Shown: positions 52,800 through 61,059, counted from the first letter of the stretch. The stretch is 64,000 bases of DNA from Candidatus Coprousia avicola (GCA_018715125.1 DVMF01000083.1:1-64000), one strand, 5' to 3'. A program made the numbers and translations. The notes: generated by a model not told the origin, from the sequence alone.

Positions 52800-53546
52800 C
52801 TAGCCAAACGTCCAGTCGCGCGAGACCGCGTTGGCACCAAGCTCAAAGTGAAGCCGCGCGATGCCGAGGTCGATGCGGCCGCACGATACGGCGGGAAGCG
52901 CTCGGGCCCGCACGGTGCGCGCGTCGGCGGCGAGCTCGAAGGAGAAGCGCTGCTGGTTGAGGGCGGTAGGGGCGAGCGCGGCTGCCTCGAGCCCGGCTGT
53001 GAACCACGCCGGCGCGCCGTCTATACCCTTGCCGCCGGCCATACGGCCGAGCTTCTCGATCGGTTTCACCTTATGGGCATGCCCGGGCTGCGCGCCATAG
53101 CCGAGAGCGATGCAGCAGACGAGCCTCTCGCCCGCCGCCACGTGCGCGGCGCTCGCCATTTTGCGATAGGTTAGGGCGACCCAGCAGGTGGCAAGGCCGA
53201 GATGCTGGGCGAGCAGCACGAGCCGCTCTCCCGCGTAGCCGCACGCCTCGTCCAGGTCGCGCCGCGCGGGACCCACGAGTGCGATGTGGTTGCGCACGTT
53301 ATTAAACGACCCGTAGTGCGCGAGGCGGCTGTCGAATGCCTCGGGGTTGTTGCAGCAGAGCTGGATCGAGAGCCCGAATCGCTCGTTCAGCGCGGTTATC
53401 TCACTCTGAAGGAGCTCGACGGCATGCGCCTCGAGAGGGCGGTCGGTAAAACTGCGCACGGCGTGGCGCGCCGCGAGAAGGCTCATGAGGTCGTTGCGGC
53501 CAAGGCCGGCGATGCGCTGGTCAAAGGGACTGGTCGGTGCAGTCAT
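52800..53546 (-). CDS. Nitroreductase-family protein
   Basis: 248 residues, starting with a 4-bp overlap with the ArsR-type gene. DLMSLLAARHAVRSFTDRPL is the FMN-binding N-terminal block of nitroreductases. CGYAGERLVLLAQHLGLATC and ERLVCCIALGYGAQPGHAHK follow, and APAWFTAGLEAAALAPTALN and QRFSFEL resemble the TM1586-type nitroreductase subfamily, in which two halves form one flavin site. It probably acts as an NAD(P)H-dependent flavoprotein reductase; substrate unknown. Confidence 0.85.
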   Translation of the reverse strand: MTAPTSPFDQRIAGLGRNDLMSLLAARHAVRSFTDRPLEAHAVELLQSEITALNERFGLSIQLCCNNPEAFDSRLAHYGSFNNVRNHIALVGPARRDLDEACGYAGERLVLLAQHLGLATCWVALTYRKMASAAHVAAGERLVCCIALGYGAQPGHAHKVKPIEKLGRMAGGKGIDGAPAWFTAGLEAAALAPTALNQQRFSFELAADARTVRARALPAVSCGRIDLGIARLHFELGANAVSRDWTFG

Positions 53547-53851
53547 ACGGTTTCCTTTCCCCGGTCGGATGCGCGGAGCGCAGAGGACGGGTCGCTGCCG
53601 AGGCCGTCGCCTTCACGTCGCTCGGCCTCTGCCCGCGCATCGAGTTGGTGGACGAGGCGCACGAATTGCTCGGCGTGCGCGGTCACGCGGGCGAGTTGCG
53701 CCCAGCGGTCAAGCCGCGCGCTCGCATGGTAGAAGTTCTTCATGCCCTGCTGGTAGTGGTCGACAAGGCCCGCATCCTGCAAGATCCTGAGATGGTGCGA
53801 GGTTGCGGGGCGCGAGAGCCGCGCGAGCGCGGCGAGCTCGCCCACGCGCAC
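53543..53851 (-). CDS. ArsR-type regulator, N-terminus probably disrupted
   Basis: 102 residues as read from GTG 53851. VGELAALARLSRPATSHHLR is an ArsR helix-turn-helix, followed by ILQDAGLVDHYQQGMKNFYH (wing). The usual first helix (about 25-30 residues) is missing from this frame, which is closed by a stop 18 codons upstream of that GTG. An ATG in another frame (about 53937) with a short peptide NHHRHPDEAP could supply it if one base were added or lost near the GGGAGGGGCCC run at about 53885-53895. The gene is coupled to the nitroreductase gene and probably regulates it. Confidence 0.65.
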   Translation of the reverse strand: MRVGELAALARLSRPATSHHLRILQDAGLVDHYQQGMKNFYHASARLDRWAQLARVTAHAEQFVRLVHQLDARAEAERREGDGLGSDPSSALRASDRGKETV

Positions 53852-53954
53852 GCCGCCGCCTGCGAGCTGCAGATGCCGCTCATGGGCCCCTCCCTGCTCG
53901 GCGCTTCATCCGGATGGCGGTGATGGTTCATAAAAGCGAACCGTTCAACGCATT

Positions 53955-54626
53955 GTGGGGCATCGGGCGCATCTTGTCAGCATCGGGAAAGAAAAGCGAG
54001 ACCAAAGGGCGCGCGCTGCCGCTCACATCTGCTCGCGTACGACGGCGTTGACCCATTGGGTCTGCTGCACGCCTGCGCCCGAGGCGGATGTCTTCGCCGC
54101 CTACCTGCGTTCCCGCCACGGCCTTGCGCCCGATGCGCTCGAGCGGCTGTCGACCAACTGCGGCAACAACGTTACGTACCTGCTGCGCCTCATGGGGGAG
54201 CGGGGCTGGCCGGCGGATCGGCTCATCTTGGCGCAGGACGCCACGATGCAGCGGCGCATGCATGCGATCATGCGCAAGGAGGCGCCCTGTGCCGAGGTGG
54301 CGATTTTTGCGACCTATGCCGTGCGCGTCGTACCGCGCCCGGACGGCGGGCGCCCGGCGGCCCCCTCCGGGCTCGATGATGCGCTCGCCTTTGCGGAGGA
54401 GCCGCTGGGCATGTGGGACGTGGAGCGCTACGTCGCCCTTCTCTTGGGCGAGATCCCACGTCTTCGCGATGACGAGGGCGGCTACGGCCCCCGCGGCAGG
54501 GGGTTCCTCGCGCATGTGGATGTTCCAGACGAGGTTCTGGCCGCCTGGGGGCGCCTGCGCGCTGCCTTTCCCGACCTGGTGCGCCCGGCGAATCCTGCCT
54601 TCGCCGCGCCGCGAGGCGCCCGTTAG
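53955..54626 (+). pseudogene. C-terminal half of a YdcF/DUF218-like gene
   Basis: The stretch PEADVFAAYLRSRHGLAPDA, then RLSTNCGNNVTYLLRLMGER, then RLILAQDATMQRRMHAI matches the second half of DUF218/YdcF proteins (EAEVFA, STNTxEN, and a late RR motif). The first half, including the usual hydrophobic strand and SGG motif, is absent; the open frame upstream (53955 to about 54070) has no family resemblance and no ribosome site. This looks like a 5'-truncated gene next to the possibly frameshifted ArsR gene. Expression of a shortened protein cannot be excluded. Confidence 0.65.
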
Positions 54627-54679
54627 GGCGGACACGCACTTGCCCTCCCGGTACAATGCCCCAGTCCCTTTGCGCGACC

Positions 54680-55161
54680 TTACGGGCGCAGCCGTCGCGT
54701 CACGTCGGCGTAGGCATCTGTGATGCGGGCGGCGAGCGCCTCCACATATCCCGGGTGGCCGATGGTCGTCTCAAAGGAGGTGCTGGGGATGGAGCGCTGC
54801 ATCTGCCTCGCGAATTCCCCGGACGCCACGAGCTCCGTCGCCCGCGCGCTTCCGGAATTCAAGAGCTCTGGCAGGTCCTCGGCACATCCGTAGTCACTGT
54901 GCTTGAGCGCCACCATGCGGGCGACCGCGTCGATGTCCCAACCGCGGTTTCCGATAATCCAGGGAATGTCCCACAGGTCGCGGTAGCGGGGCGTCCGCGG
55001 CGAGTTGGCAAACGATATGAGCTTGTCTGCGAGAATCTCGTCGGTGCTCTGGCAAGAATCTCGTAGTGCAGGAGCTCCTTCTCAACGACGGGGAGAAGGG
55101 TCTCCAACCGGTGCCTCCGCGCAACTTCGCGCGCGAATGTGGAAAACGTGCTATCGGTCAT
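54680..55161 (-). pseudogene. Decayed AbiEii-type nucleotidyltransferase toxin gene
   Basis: Begins MTDSTFSTFAREVARRHRLE and reads VVEKELLHYEILA, the start of AbiEii/AbiGii proteins. It then switches frame. The other frame continues EILADKLISFANSP, RYRDLWDIPWII, GWDIDAVARMVALKH, the C-terminal portion, to a stop at 54680. The middle (about 130 codons, including the nucleotidyltransferase GGT...D.D core) is missing. At the junction GAGATTCT(T/C)GC occurs twice, 23 bp apart, suggesting a recombinational deletion plus frameshift. Intact homologues are about 300 residues; here 482 bp remain, so no active toxin is expected. Confidence 0.75.
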
Positions 55162-55273
55162 CTTCAAGCTCCTCCCAATCGATGAGGTCGAGCGAGCGGC
55201 GTGCGCGCTTGAGACCGACGGCGGCATACTGCTTCGTGGCGCGGCTCGGTTCCGGGATTTGCAATTCAATCAT
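55151..55273 (-). pseudogene. C-terminal remnant of an AbiEi-like partner gene
   Basis: A 40-codon frame (MIELQIPEPSRATKQYAAVG, then LKRARRSLDLIDWEELEDDR) ends 11 bp inside the AbiEii-like remnant. The 3' overlap and position match the upstream antitoxin of AbiE-type pairs; the N-terminal DNA-binding part is gone. It could alternatively be an unrelated small leader. The short length and its decayed neighbour favour a remnant. Confidence 0.5.
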
Positions 55274-55318
55274 CTCGGAATGCATCTGCTGCTGACGTGG
55301 CGGTTATCTGCTATTGGG

Positions 55319-55353
55319 CATAATTACGGTATAATTCCCCCATAATTAGGAGG
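55319..55353 (+). promoter_or_regulatory. Promoter and repeat operator of the Phd/RelE pair
   Basis: TATAAT (55330-55335) is flanked by two direct CATAATTA copies (55319-55326 and 55341-55348), the second merging into the ribosome site TAGGAGG (55347-55353), 6 bp before the antitoxin ATG. Such AT-rich repeats overlapping the -10 are typical for autoregulated antitoxins. Confidence 0.6.
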
Positions 55354-55358
55354 TAGTT

Positions 55359-55628
55359 ATGGCAACTTGCGTACCGATTAGTGAGCTTAAGGACAGTACG
55401 ACGTTTTCTGAGAAGGTGGCACGAGCGGGCGAGCCGGTCATCGTGACGAAAAACGGCTACGAGAAATTCGTCGTCATTGATGCTGATTTGTTTCGCGAGT
55501 ATCGCCGAGAAACACCTGAAGAGCATCTGGAGCGCTTACTACAAGAGGCAGATCGCGACATACGGGCTGGCCGCGTTTCCGATATGCGCGAGGGCTTGAG
55601 CGAGATTCGGGCCAAATATGGCTTGTAA
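55359..55628 (+). CDS. Phd/YefM-family antitoxin
   Basis: 89 residues. VPISELKDSTTFSEKVARAG, then EPVIVTKNGYEKFVVIDADLF, is the Phd/YefM DNA-binding fold; the C-terminal helix (DIRAGRVSDMREGLSEIRAK) is the toxin-binding arm. It overlaps the toxin gene by 11 bp, the usual translational coupling. Autorepression through the CATAATTA repeats is likely. Confidence 0.92.
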   Translation: MATCVPISELKDSTTFSEKVARAGEPVIVTKNGYEKFVVIDADLFREYRRETPEEHLERLLQEADRDIRAGRVSDMREGLSEIRAKYGL

Positions 55629-55959
55629 TGTTCCATGGACCGAGCGAGCTCAACAGGATGTTGATGACATTATCGGCTACATCGCGGTCAAGCTGGCGAG
55701 CCCCCACGCTGCGCGCGAGCACCTGATCGCGTTTGAGGATGCTGTAGATCGCATCTCGAACAACCCTAAGCTTTACGCCATTTCTCGACAGCCGTCGTGC
55801 GCTGCGCGCAGTCTACGCGCATGTTTTGTGAGACGGTATGTCCTGCTATATTCCTACAATGATAAAGATACCGTTCTCGTATATCGCGTGTTTTCCACCC
55901 TGCAAGACTACGGGTCGATTATCGAGCGCTGCGACAGCGGGTATGGTTCCGCGCTTTGA
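55618..55959 (+). CDS. RelE/ParE-family toxin
   Basis: 113 residues from the ATG inside the antitoxin end. WTERAQQDVDDIIGYIAVKL is the N-terminal helical hairpin, SPHAAREHLIAFEDAVDRIS follows, and the beta sheet VRRYVLLYSYNDKDTVLVYR, then VFSTLQDYGSII, is typical of the RelE/ParE fold. RelE members cut mRNA on ribosomes, ParE members poison gyrase; the residues do not settle which. Both genes look intact, unlike the AbiE-like remnants upstream. Confidence 0.9.
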   Translation: MACNVPWTERAQQDVDDIIGYIAVKLASPHAAREHLIAFEDAVDRISNNPKLYAISRQPSCAARSLRACFVRRYVLLYSYNDKDTVLVYRVFSTLQDYGSIIERCDSGYGSAL

Positions 55960-56092
55960 CGGAGGCAATTTTCGTCCGTCGTTCTCAAGTTCTTAGTCAG
56001 TTGTCCACCATTATTGATGTGCTCTGTGCACGGGTCGATGACGAGCTGCATAAGCGTTTCGTGCGGATCGTGGTCGTTTCCGAGACGATGGC

Positions 56093-56121
56093 TTGTCCCG
56101 TCAAAATCGTCACGGTATACT
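56093..56121 (+). promoter_or_regulatory. Promoter of tRNA-Gly
   Basis: TTGTCC (56093-56098), a 17-bp spacer and TATACT (56116-56121) end 33 bp before the tRNA. This is the best-formed promoter in the window. Confidence 0.65.
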
Positions 56122-56154
56122 AAACCCCGCGCCGCTTCGCTGGCGCAGCCATAC

Positions 56155-56229
56155 GCGGGCATCGCCAAGTGGTAAGGCATCAGCTTCCCAAGCTGACACT
56201 CGCGGGTTCGAGTCCCGTTGCCCGCTCCA
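56155..56229 (+). tRNA. tRNA-Gly (anticodon CCC)
   Basis: Acceptor arms GCGGGCA and TGCCCGC pair fully, followed by T and an encoded CCA. The D-arm contains AAGTGGTAAGG, the anticodon loop is TTCCCAA (CCC, reading GGG codons), and the T-arm is CGGGTTCGAGTCCCG. It stands alone, with its own promoter and terminator. Confidence 0.95.
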
Positions 56230-56239
56230 TAGCATGCAG

Positions 56240-56270
56240 ACGCCGGTCCTCACAAGGGCCGGCGTTTCTT
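56240..56270 (+). terminator. Terminator of tRNA-Gly
   Basis: ACGCCGGTCCT (56240-56250) pairs with AGGGCCGGCGT (56255-56265), one wobble, followed by TTTCTT. Confidence 0.8.
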
Positions 56271-56513
56271 GTATGGCGCGCACCCGCGCCCCCTTTTCCG
56301 GCCGCCTTACATGCCCGCCTTGCGGCGGCTGCCCCTCGGCCCCCGCCGCGTATTCGCGCGGCCACCCACCATATCCCTACGCTTACCGAGCGCTGAGGTT
56401 TACACTCGCTTACTTGCCGTATGATGCTAGTACCGAGGCGCTTGCGCCCCCGATTGCTGCTGCTGCGCGGCGGCGTTTATGGCATGTTGTGGTCAAAGGA
56501 AAGGCAGACAACT

Positions 56514-58208
56514 ATGGCAGATGTACATGAGCTCCTTGATGAGTGGATCGCCAACGTCAAGGATGAGACGCTTCTGGCCGAGCTCACGGCCATGAAGGAC
56601 GCCGGAGATGACGATGCGATCACCGACGCCTTCTTCCAGGATCTGGAGTTTGGCACGGCGGGCCTGCGCGGCACGCTCGGCGCCGGCACCAACCGCATGA
56701 ACATCTACACCGTCGGTCGTGCGACCCAGGGCTTTGCCGAGTATCTCGTGCAGAATTTCGAGAACCCCACGGTCGCCATCGCGCGCGACAGCCGCAACAA
56801 CGGCGAGCTCTTCGTCAAGACCGCCGCGGCCATCTTTGCCGCCAACGGCGTCACGGCCAAGCTCTATCCCAAGATCTCCCCGGTGCCGACGCTTTCGTGG
56901 GCCGTCCGTTACCTCGGCTGCTCCGGTGGCGTGTGCGTAACTGCCTCGCACAACCCCGCGCAGTACAACGGCTACAAGGCCTACGGCCCCGACGGCTGCC
57001 AGATTGCCTCTGAGGTGGCCGACGCCATCTCCGCTGCCATCGCCGGTGTCGACATGTGGGGCGGCATCAAGACCATGGACTTCGACGAGGCTGTGGCCGC
57101 CGGAAAGATCGAGTGGATCGCCGACGACTGCCTCGAGGCGTACTACGATGCCGTCGTGGATAAGTCGGTCTGCAACCTGACCGAGGAGGAGTCCGCGGCC
57201 GCGCCGCTCAAGCTCGTCTACACGCCGCTCAACGGTACGGGCCTCATCCCCGTCACCACCGTGCTCAACAAGGTGGGCATCACCGATATCACCATCGTGC
57301 CCGAGCAGAAGGACCCGGATGGCGACTTCCCCACGTGCCCCTACCCCAACCCTGAGATTCGCCAGGCCATGCAGAAGGGCATCGACCTGTGCCAGGAGGT
57401 TCAGCCCGACCTGCTGCTCGCAACCGACCCGGACGCCGACCGCGTAGGCGTGGCGTGCCAGGATGGCGACGACTACACGCTGCTCACCGGTAACGAGATG
57501 GGCGTGCTCCTGCTCGACTACATCTGCAAGATGCGCGCCGCGCGCGGCGAGGACCTCTCCCGCAAGGTCGCCGTCACCACGATCGTGTCTTCCGCCATGG
57601 TCGACGCGCTTGCCGCCGAGTACGGCTTCGAGCTTCGTCGCTGCCTCACCGGCTTCAAGTACATCGGCGACATTATCACGAGCCTCTCCGACGCCGGCGA
57701 GGTCGACCGCTTCATCTTTGGCTTCGAGGAGAGCTACGGCTACCTCTCGGGCGATCACGTGCGCGACAAGGACGCCGTCAACGCCTCGATGCTCATCTGC
57801 CAGATGGCGCAGTACTACAAGCTGCAGGGCATCAACCTGGTCCAGGCCATGCGCGCCCTGTACGAGAAGCACGGCTATTACCACAACAAGACCATCTCGC
57901 TCTCGTACCCCGGCGCCGACGGTGCCGCCAAGATGGCAGGCATCATGAAGACCCTGCGCGCGAGCGCGCCGGCCGCGATCGCCGGTTCTGCGGTCGAGGC
58001 TGTGGTGGATTACGGCGAGGGCGTCAACGGTCTGCCCAAGGCCAACGTCATCGAGTTCGATCTCGAGGGTGGCAACAAGGCCATCGTGCGCCCCTCCGGC
58101 ACCGAGCCCAAGATCAAGCTCTACATCTTCGCGAAGGGCGCCGATGCTGCCGAGGCCGATGCCCTGCTCGACGCGATCGAGGAGGACGGCCGCAAGCTTC
58201 TCTCGTAG
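56514..58208 (+). CDS. Phosphoglucomutase/phosphomannomutase (alpha-D-phosphohexomutase)
   Basis: 564 residues from ATG 56514, after AAAGGAAAGG; a frame open from 56421 lacks support. A TTTACA/TATGAT pair at 56399-56425 is a possible promoter. Domain 1 has CVTASHNPAQYNGYK (phospho-Ser145), domain 2 the metal loop ATDPDADRVGVA, domain 3 FGFEESYGYLSGDH (sugar loop), domain 4 RPSGTEPKIKLYI (phosphate loop). The length matches the PgcA/PMM2 type that interconverts hexose 1- and 6-phosphates, feeding glycolysis and surface polysaccharide precursors. Confidence 0.95.
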   Translation: MADVHELLDEWIANVKDETLLAELTAMKDAGDDDAITDAFFQDLEFGTAGLRGTLGAGTNRMNIYTVGRATQGFAEYLVQNFENPTVAIARDSRNNGELFVKTAAAIFAANGVTAKLYPKISPVPTLSWAVRYLGCSGGVCVTASHNPAQYNGYKAYGPDGCQIASEVADAISAAIAGVDMWGGIKTMDFDEAVAAGKIEWIADDCLEAYYDAVVDKSVCNLTEEESAAAPLKLVYTPLNGTGLIPVTTVLNKVGITDITIVPEQKDPDGDFPTCPYPNPEIRQAMQKGIDLCQEVQPDLLLATDPDADRVGVACQDGDDYTLLTGNEMGVLLLDYICKMRAARGEDLSRKVAVTTIVSSAMVDALAAEYGFELRRCLTGFKYIGDIITSLSDAGEVDRFIFGFEESYGYLSGDHVRDKDAVNASMLICQMAQYYKLQGINLVQAMRALYEKHGYYHNKTISLSYPGADGAAKMAGIMKTLRASAPAAIAGSAVEAVVDYGEGVNGLPKANVIEFDLEGGNKAIVRPSGTEPKIKLYIFAKGADAAEADALLDAIEEDGRKLLS

Positions 58209-58228
58209 GCCTGTTTAGCGGCGACTCG

Positions 58229-58262
58229 GACGGGCGTCCCGCATTGCGCGGGGCGCCCGTTT
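58229..58262 (+). terminator. Terminator of the phosphohexomutase gene
   Basis: ACGGGCGTCCCGC (58229-58241) pairs with GCGGGGCGCCCGT (58247-58259), one wobble, followed by TTTT. Confidence 0.8.
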
Positions 58263-58267
58263 TGCGT

Positions 58268-58359
58268 TATTTGGGGCGTTATTTGGGGACGGGGTCGCGC
58301 CGTGCACGGTGCGCGCTATTTGGGGACGGATTCGAGCTGCACCATCGAATTTGGGGACG
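58268..58359 (+). repeat. ATTTGGGGACGG repeat cluster
   Basis: ATTTGGGGACGG is present at 58280, 58317 and 58348, with a partial ATTTGGGGC at 58268; spacing is about 31-37 bp. A one-base variant of the longer form occurs inside purF at 29331. Confidence 0.75.
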
Positions 58360-58367
58360 GGTCCGCG

Positions 58368-59597
58368 CTACACCATAGCGCTTAGGTTGCGGGCGCGGCG
58401 GATGGCTGCGGGTACGCGCTCGGCCAAGAGTGCGATGTCGTCTGCGGTGACATCGTCGGCAAGCGAGAGCCTGAGGCTCCCCTGGGTCCAGCGCGGGTCG
58501 GCGATGCCCAGCGCGGCGATAACGTGCGAGGGCCCGGTCTCGCCGGTTGAGCAGGCAGAGCCGGTGGCGGCGGCGACGCCGTCGCGGTCGAGCAGGACGA
58601 CGAGAAGCTCGCCGTCGACGTTATGGCACACAAATGAGGCGATGCCCGGCAGGCGGCGCGCAGGGTCGGGGTCGCCCGTCGGCCGCACGTCGGGTACGGC
58701 ATCCACGATGCGGCGCACGAGCTCATCGCGCAACGCGGCGAGGCGTTCGGCACGCTCGACGAGGTGCTCCGTCGCCTCTTCGAGCGCGGTGGCGAGGCCC
58801 ACGGCGCCGGCTACGTTCTCGGTGCCCGCGCGCATGCCGCGCTCTTGGGCGCCGCCACGGATAAGGGGAGGGATGGAGAAGCCCTCGCGCAGATAGAGCG
58901 CCCCGATGCCGCGCGGTCCATGAAACTTGTGGCCCGAGAGCGAAAGCGCATCGACGCCGAGGCGGGTAACGTCGACAGGGATATGGCCCACCGCCTGCAC
59001 GGCATCGGTGTGAAAGGGCGTGCGGTGCGCATGGGCGACGGCAGCGAGCGCCGGCACGTCCTCAATCGTGCCGACCTCGTTGTTGGCGAGCATGATCGAG
59101 ACGAGAGCGGCGGGCGGCGCGTCGACGCCGCGAGCGCGATTTTCGGCATCGGCGGCAGCGAGCGCCTGCTCGAGGTCATCGGCGCGCACATGGCCTTCCC
59201 CGTCGACGGGCAGGTAGGTTACGGCGACGCCCTCGCGCTCCAGGGCCTCGGCCGTATGCAGGATGGCGTGATGCTCGACGGAGCTGGTTATGAGACGTGC
59301 GGGGGCATCTGCGCCAAAGCGGTCCCTAAACCGTGCGACGGCGCCGCGCAGGATCCAGACATCCGACTCGGACCCGCCGCTCGTGAAGTAGAGCTCGTGC
59401 GCAGCCGCTCCCAGGCAGCGTGCCGCGCGGGCGCGCGCGTCGTCGAGGGCGAGCGCGGCATCGCGGGCCACGCGATGGATGCCGCTCGGGTTACCAAACG
59501 TGCTGGTCAGATATGGCAACATCGCCTCGAGCGCACGCGGCGAGAGCGGCGTGGTGGCCGCATTGTCGGCATACAGGTAGGGCGTTGCGTCTTCCAT
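58368..59597 (-). CDS. Cysteine desulfurase (NifS/IscS family)
   Basis: 409 residues. YADNAATTPLSPRALEAMLP opens the class V aminotransferase fold. The PLP Lys is Lys224 in LSLSGHKFHGPRG, with VEHHAIL and the TDAVQAVG block earlier. The catalytic Cys349 is in ATGSACSTGETGPSHV, a flexible-loop arrangement of the group I (NifS/IscS) enzymes. It takes sulfur from cysteine for Fe-S clusters or thio-tRNA. No iscU or mnmA gene lies next to it. The gene runs toward the ATTTGGGGACGG cluster. Confidence 0.95.
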   Translation of the reverse strand: MEDATPYLYADNAATTPLSPRALEAMLPYLTSTFGNPSGIHRVARDAALALDDARARAARCLGAAAHELYFTSGGSESDVWILRGAVARFRDRFGADAPARLITSSVEHHAILHTAEALEREGVAVTYLPVDGEGHVRADDLEQALAAADAENRARGVDAPPAALVSIMLANNEVGTIEDVPALAAVAHAHRTPFHTDAVQAVGHIPVDVTRLGVDALSLSGHKFHGPRGIGALYLREGFSIPPLIRGGAQERGMRAGTENVAGAVGLATALEEATEHLVERAERLAALRDELVRRIVDAVPDVRPTGDPDPARRLPGIASFVCHNVDGELLVVLLDRDGVAAATGSACSTGETGPSHVIAALGIADPRWTQGSLRLSLADDVTADDIALLAERVPAAIRRARNLSAMV

Positions 59598-59680
59598 AAG
59601 GGCCCCTTTGCGGTGCGGTTCTCTCGATGCGGCACGGCGCTACGGTGGCGCGCGCTCAGTTAACCTTACCGCAAGATGCC

Positions 59681-60019
59681 TTAGCGCAGGATAAAGAACC
59701 AGACGAGGGCGAGGACGAGGGCGACGACGGCAAGGAGGAGAATGACGAGACGGGCGCGGCGGCGGGAGCGCTCGCGGTGAGTCGAAAAAATAGCGCGCCG
59801 AGGCTTGGGCGTCTCGAGGTAGCGGTCGTAGTGAAGCGGCGCGCGGTGCTCGCTCACGGGGTGCGCCGGGGCGTGCGGGGCGGGACGGCTCGCGTTTGCG
59901 CCGGTGGCGGGCAGATACTGCGGATCCGAGGTCGCGACGCCCATATGGCGGCGGCGCGGGGCTGCTCCGGTGCCGCGCCGCGCCGGTGCGTTATCGTCTA
60001 TGCGGCCCCGAGTGTCCAT
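59681..60019 (-). CDS. Small tail-anchored basic protein
   Basis: 112 residues from ATG 60019 (GAGGGG upstream). Mostly disordered and Arg/Pro/Ala-rich, ending THRERSRRRARLVILLLAVV and a hydrophobic tail to the stop, so probably a C-terminally anchored membrane protein. No family recognised. It lies 83 bp upstream of the desulfurase gene and may be co-transcribed with it. The 385 bp from here to hsp20 hold the divergent promoters. Confidence 0.55.
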   Translation of the reverse strand: MDTRGRIDDNAPARRGTGAAPRRRHMGVATSDPQYLPATGANASRPAPHAPAHPVSEHRAPLHYDRYLETPKPRRAIFSTHRERSRRRARLVILLLAVVALVLALVWFFILR

Positions 60020-60240
60020 CGCATGCCCCTCTGCGGTTGAGCCTGGCTTTGGCGCTATTGTACGGTCGCCGGGGAGCGTTGACGGGCGCAATCGCAGAAA
60101 CTCTCCCATATCCACCGTTGATTCATGTACCCGGGCGCAGTTGTCTTGCAAGCAGGGGAGGTGCGGCCGTGTTTTGCGGTGCCGACGGGCTGGTAGGAGT
60201 TGTGTGCGAAGGCACGTATGCCTCTCGCGCACCCATGCTC

Positions 60241-60266
60241 TATAATCTAAGTGACAAAGACTTAGA
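60241..60266 (+). promoter_or_regulatory. TATAAT box overlapped by a HAIR-like inverted repeat
   Basis: TATAAT (60241-60246) runs into TCTAAGT-GACAAAG-ACTTAGA (60246-60266): two perfect 7-bp arms with a 7-bp spacer. This is the geometry of the actinobacterial HAIR operator (CTTGAGT-N7-ACTCAAG) bound by HspR, though the arm sequence differs. It stands 138 bp upstream of hsp20. Confidence 0.6.
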
Positions 60267-60404
60267 TATGATGATACGGTGACGCTTAAAAAATCTGAAA
60301 CGCTTTGTATAGAGGACGGCGGAGCGGGCATAACGTAAGCGGTCAAAGAAATCCCGGCGGTCGCAAGGGTGCGGTCGCGGGTCGTCACTAAGGAGTGATC
60401 GAGT

Positions 60405-60833
60405 ATGGCAAGCATGGTTCCGTATCGTTCGGTTTTTGGTATTCGTCCGTTCAACACGTCGCTGCTCGATGCGTTCGATGACATGATGGACTTGGCGAGT
60501 GCGCCGCTCGCCAAGGCGTTTCCCATCGACGTTGAGGACACCGGCGATGGTTACGAGGTGAAGGCGTACCTCACCGGCGTGAGCAAGGACGACATCGATG
60601 TCGAGCTTAACGAGGGCCGCCTCTCCATCTCCGTCAATGTGGAGGAGAAGGAGGAGGACAAGGGCAAGAACTACCTGCAGAAGGAGTTCACGTCCTACAG
60701 CGCGACCCGCGGCGTCTATCTTAAGGACGCGGCGAGCGAGGGGCTTGCGGCCCGCTACGCCGACGGCGTGCTGACCGTGACCGTCCCGAAGATCGTCGAG
60801 AAGAAGAACGTCACCAAGATTGCTATCGACTAG
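60405..60833 (+). CDS. Hsp20-family small heat-shock chaperone
   Basis: 142 residues; TAAGGAGTGATCGAGT precedes the ATG. FNTSLLDAFDDMMD is a short N-terminal region. The alpha-crystallin domain follows: PIDVEDTGDGYEVKAYLTGV, DIDVELNEGRLSISVN, then AARYADGVLTVTVPK with the GVLxVxxP motif. It holds unfolding proteins in an ATP-independent way. The inverted repeat over its -10 suggests HspR-like repression. A strong terminator follows. Confidence 0.95.
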   Translation: MASMVPYRSVFGIRPFNTSLLDAFDDMMDLASAPLAKAFPIDVEDTGDGYEVKAYLTGVSKDDIDVELNEGRLSISVNVEEKEEDKGKNYLQKEFTSYSATRGVYLKDAASEGLAARYADGVLTVTVPKIVEKKNVTKIAID

Positions 60834-60884
60834 GTTGTACGTCAGAGCGGATGGCGGGGTCGATAAGATGGCAGCCGCCTAGGT

Positions 60885-60921
60885 AAAGGGGGAGCTCCAA
60901 GTGGGGCTCCCCCTTTGTCTT
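60885..60921. terminator. Terminator of hsp20
   Basis: AAAGGGGGAGCTCC (60885-60898) pairs with GGGGCTCCCCCTTT (60903-60916) with one mismatch and a 4-base loop, then GTCTTG. The AAA/TTT ends make it usable on both strands. Confidence 0.75.
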
Positions 60922-60990
60922 GAGATGCGTTGATGCCTAGGGAGCGAGGCAGCCATGAGAAACGACGGGATCCCGTCGCTGCCAGTATCG

Positions 60991-61059
60991 TTTGGCGAGT
61001 TCGACCGTTTCCGTTTGGTGAGTTGGACTGAAACGACTTGGCGAGTTGGACTGTTCTTA
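60991..61059 (+). repeat. Three 23-bp tandem repeats
   Basis: Units starting at 60991, 61014 and 61037 share (T/C)TTGG(C/T)GAGTT(C/G)GAC at the same offset with an exact 23-bp period; the trailing 8 bp diverge. They lie in the 407-bp gap between hsp20 and the convergent metallo-hydrolase gene, where no gene is supported. They could be an operator array or the remains of a mobile-element end. Confidence 0.7.

Noticed and set aside
60991-61059. A short CRISPR array
   Set aside because: The 23-bp units are contiguous, without spacers of constant length, and there are no cas genes in the window. The 10-bp array at 43601 fails for the same reasons.
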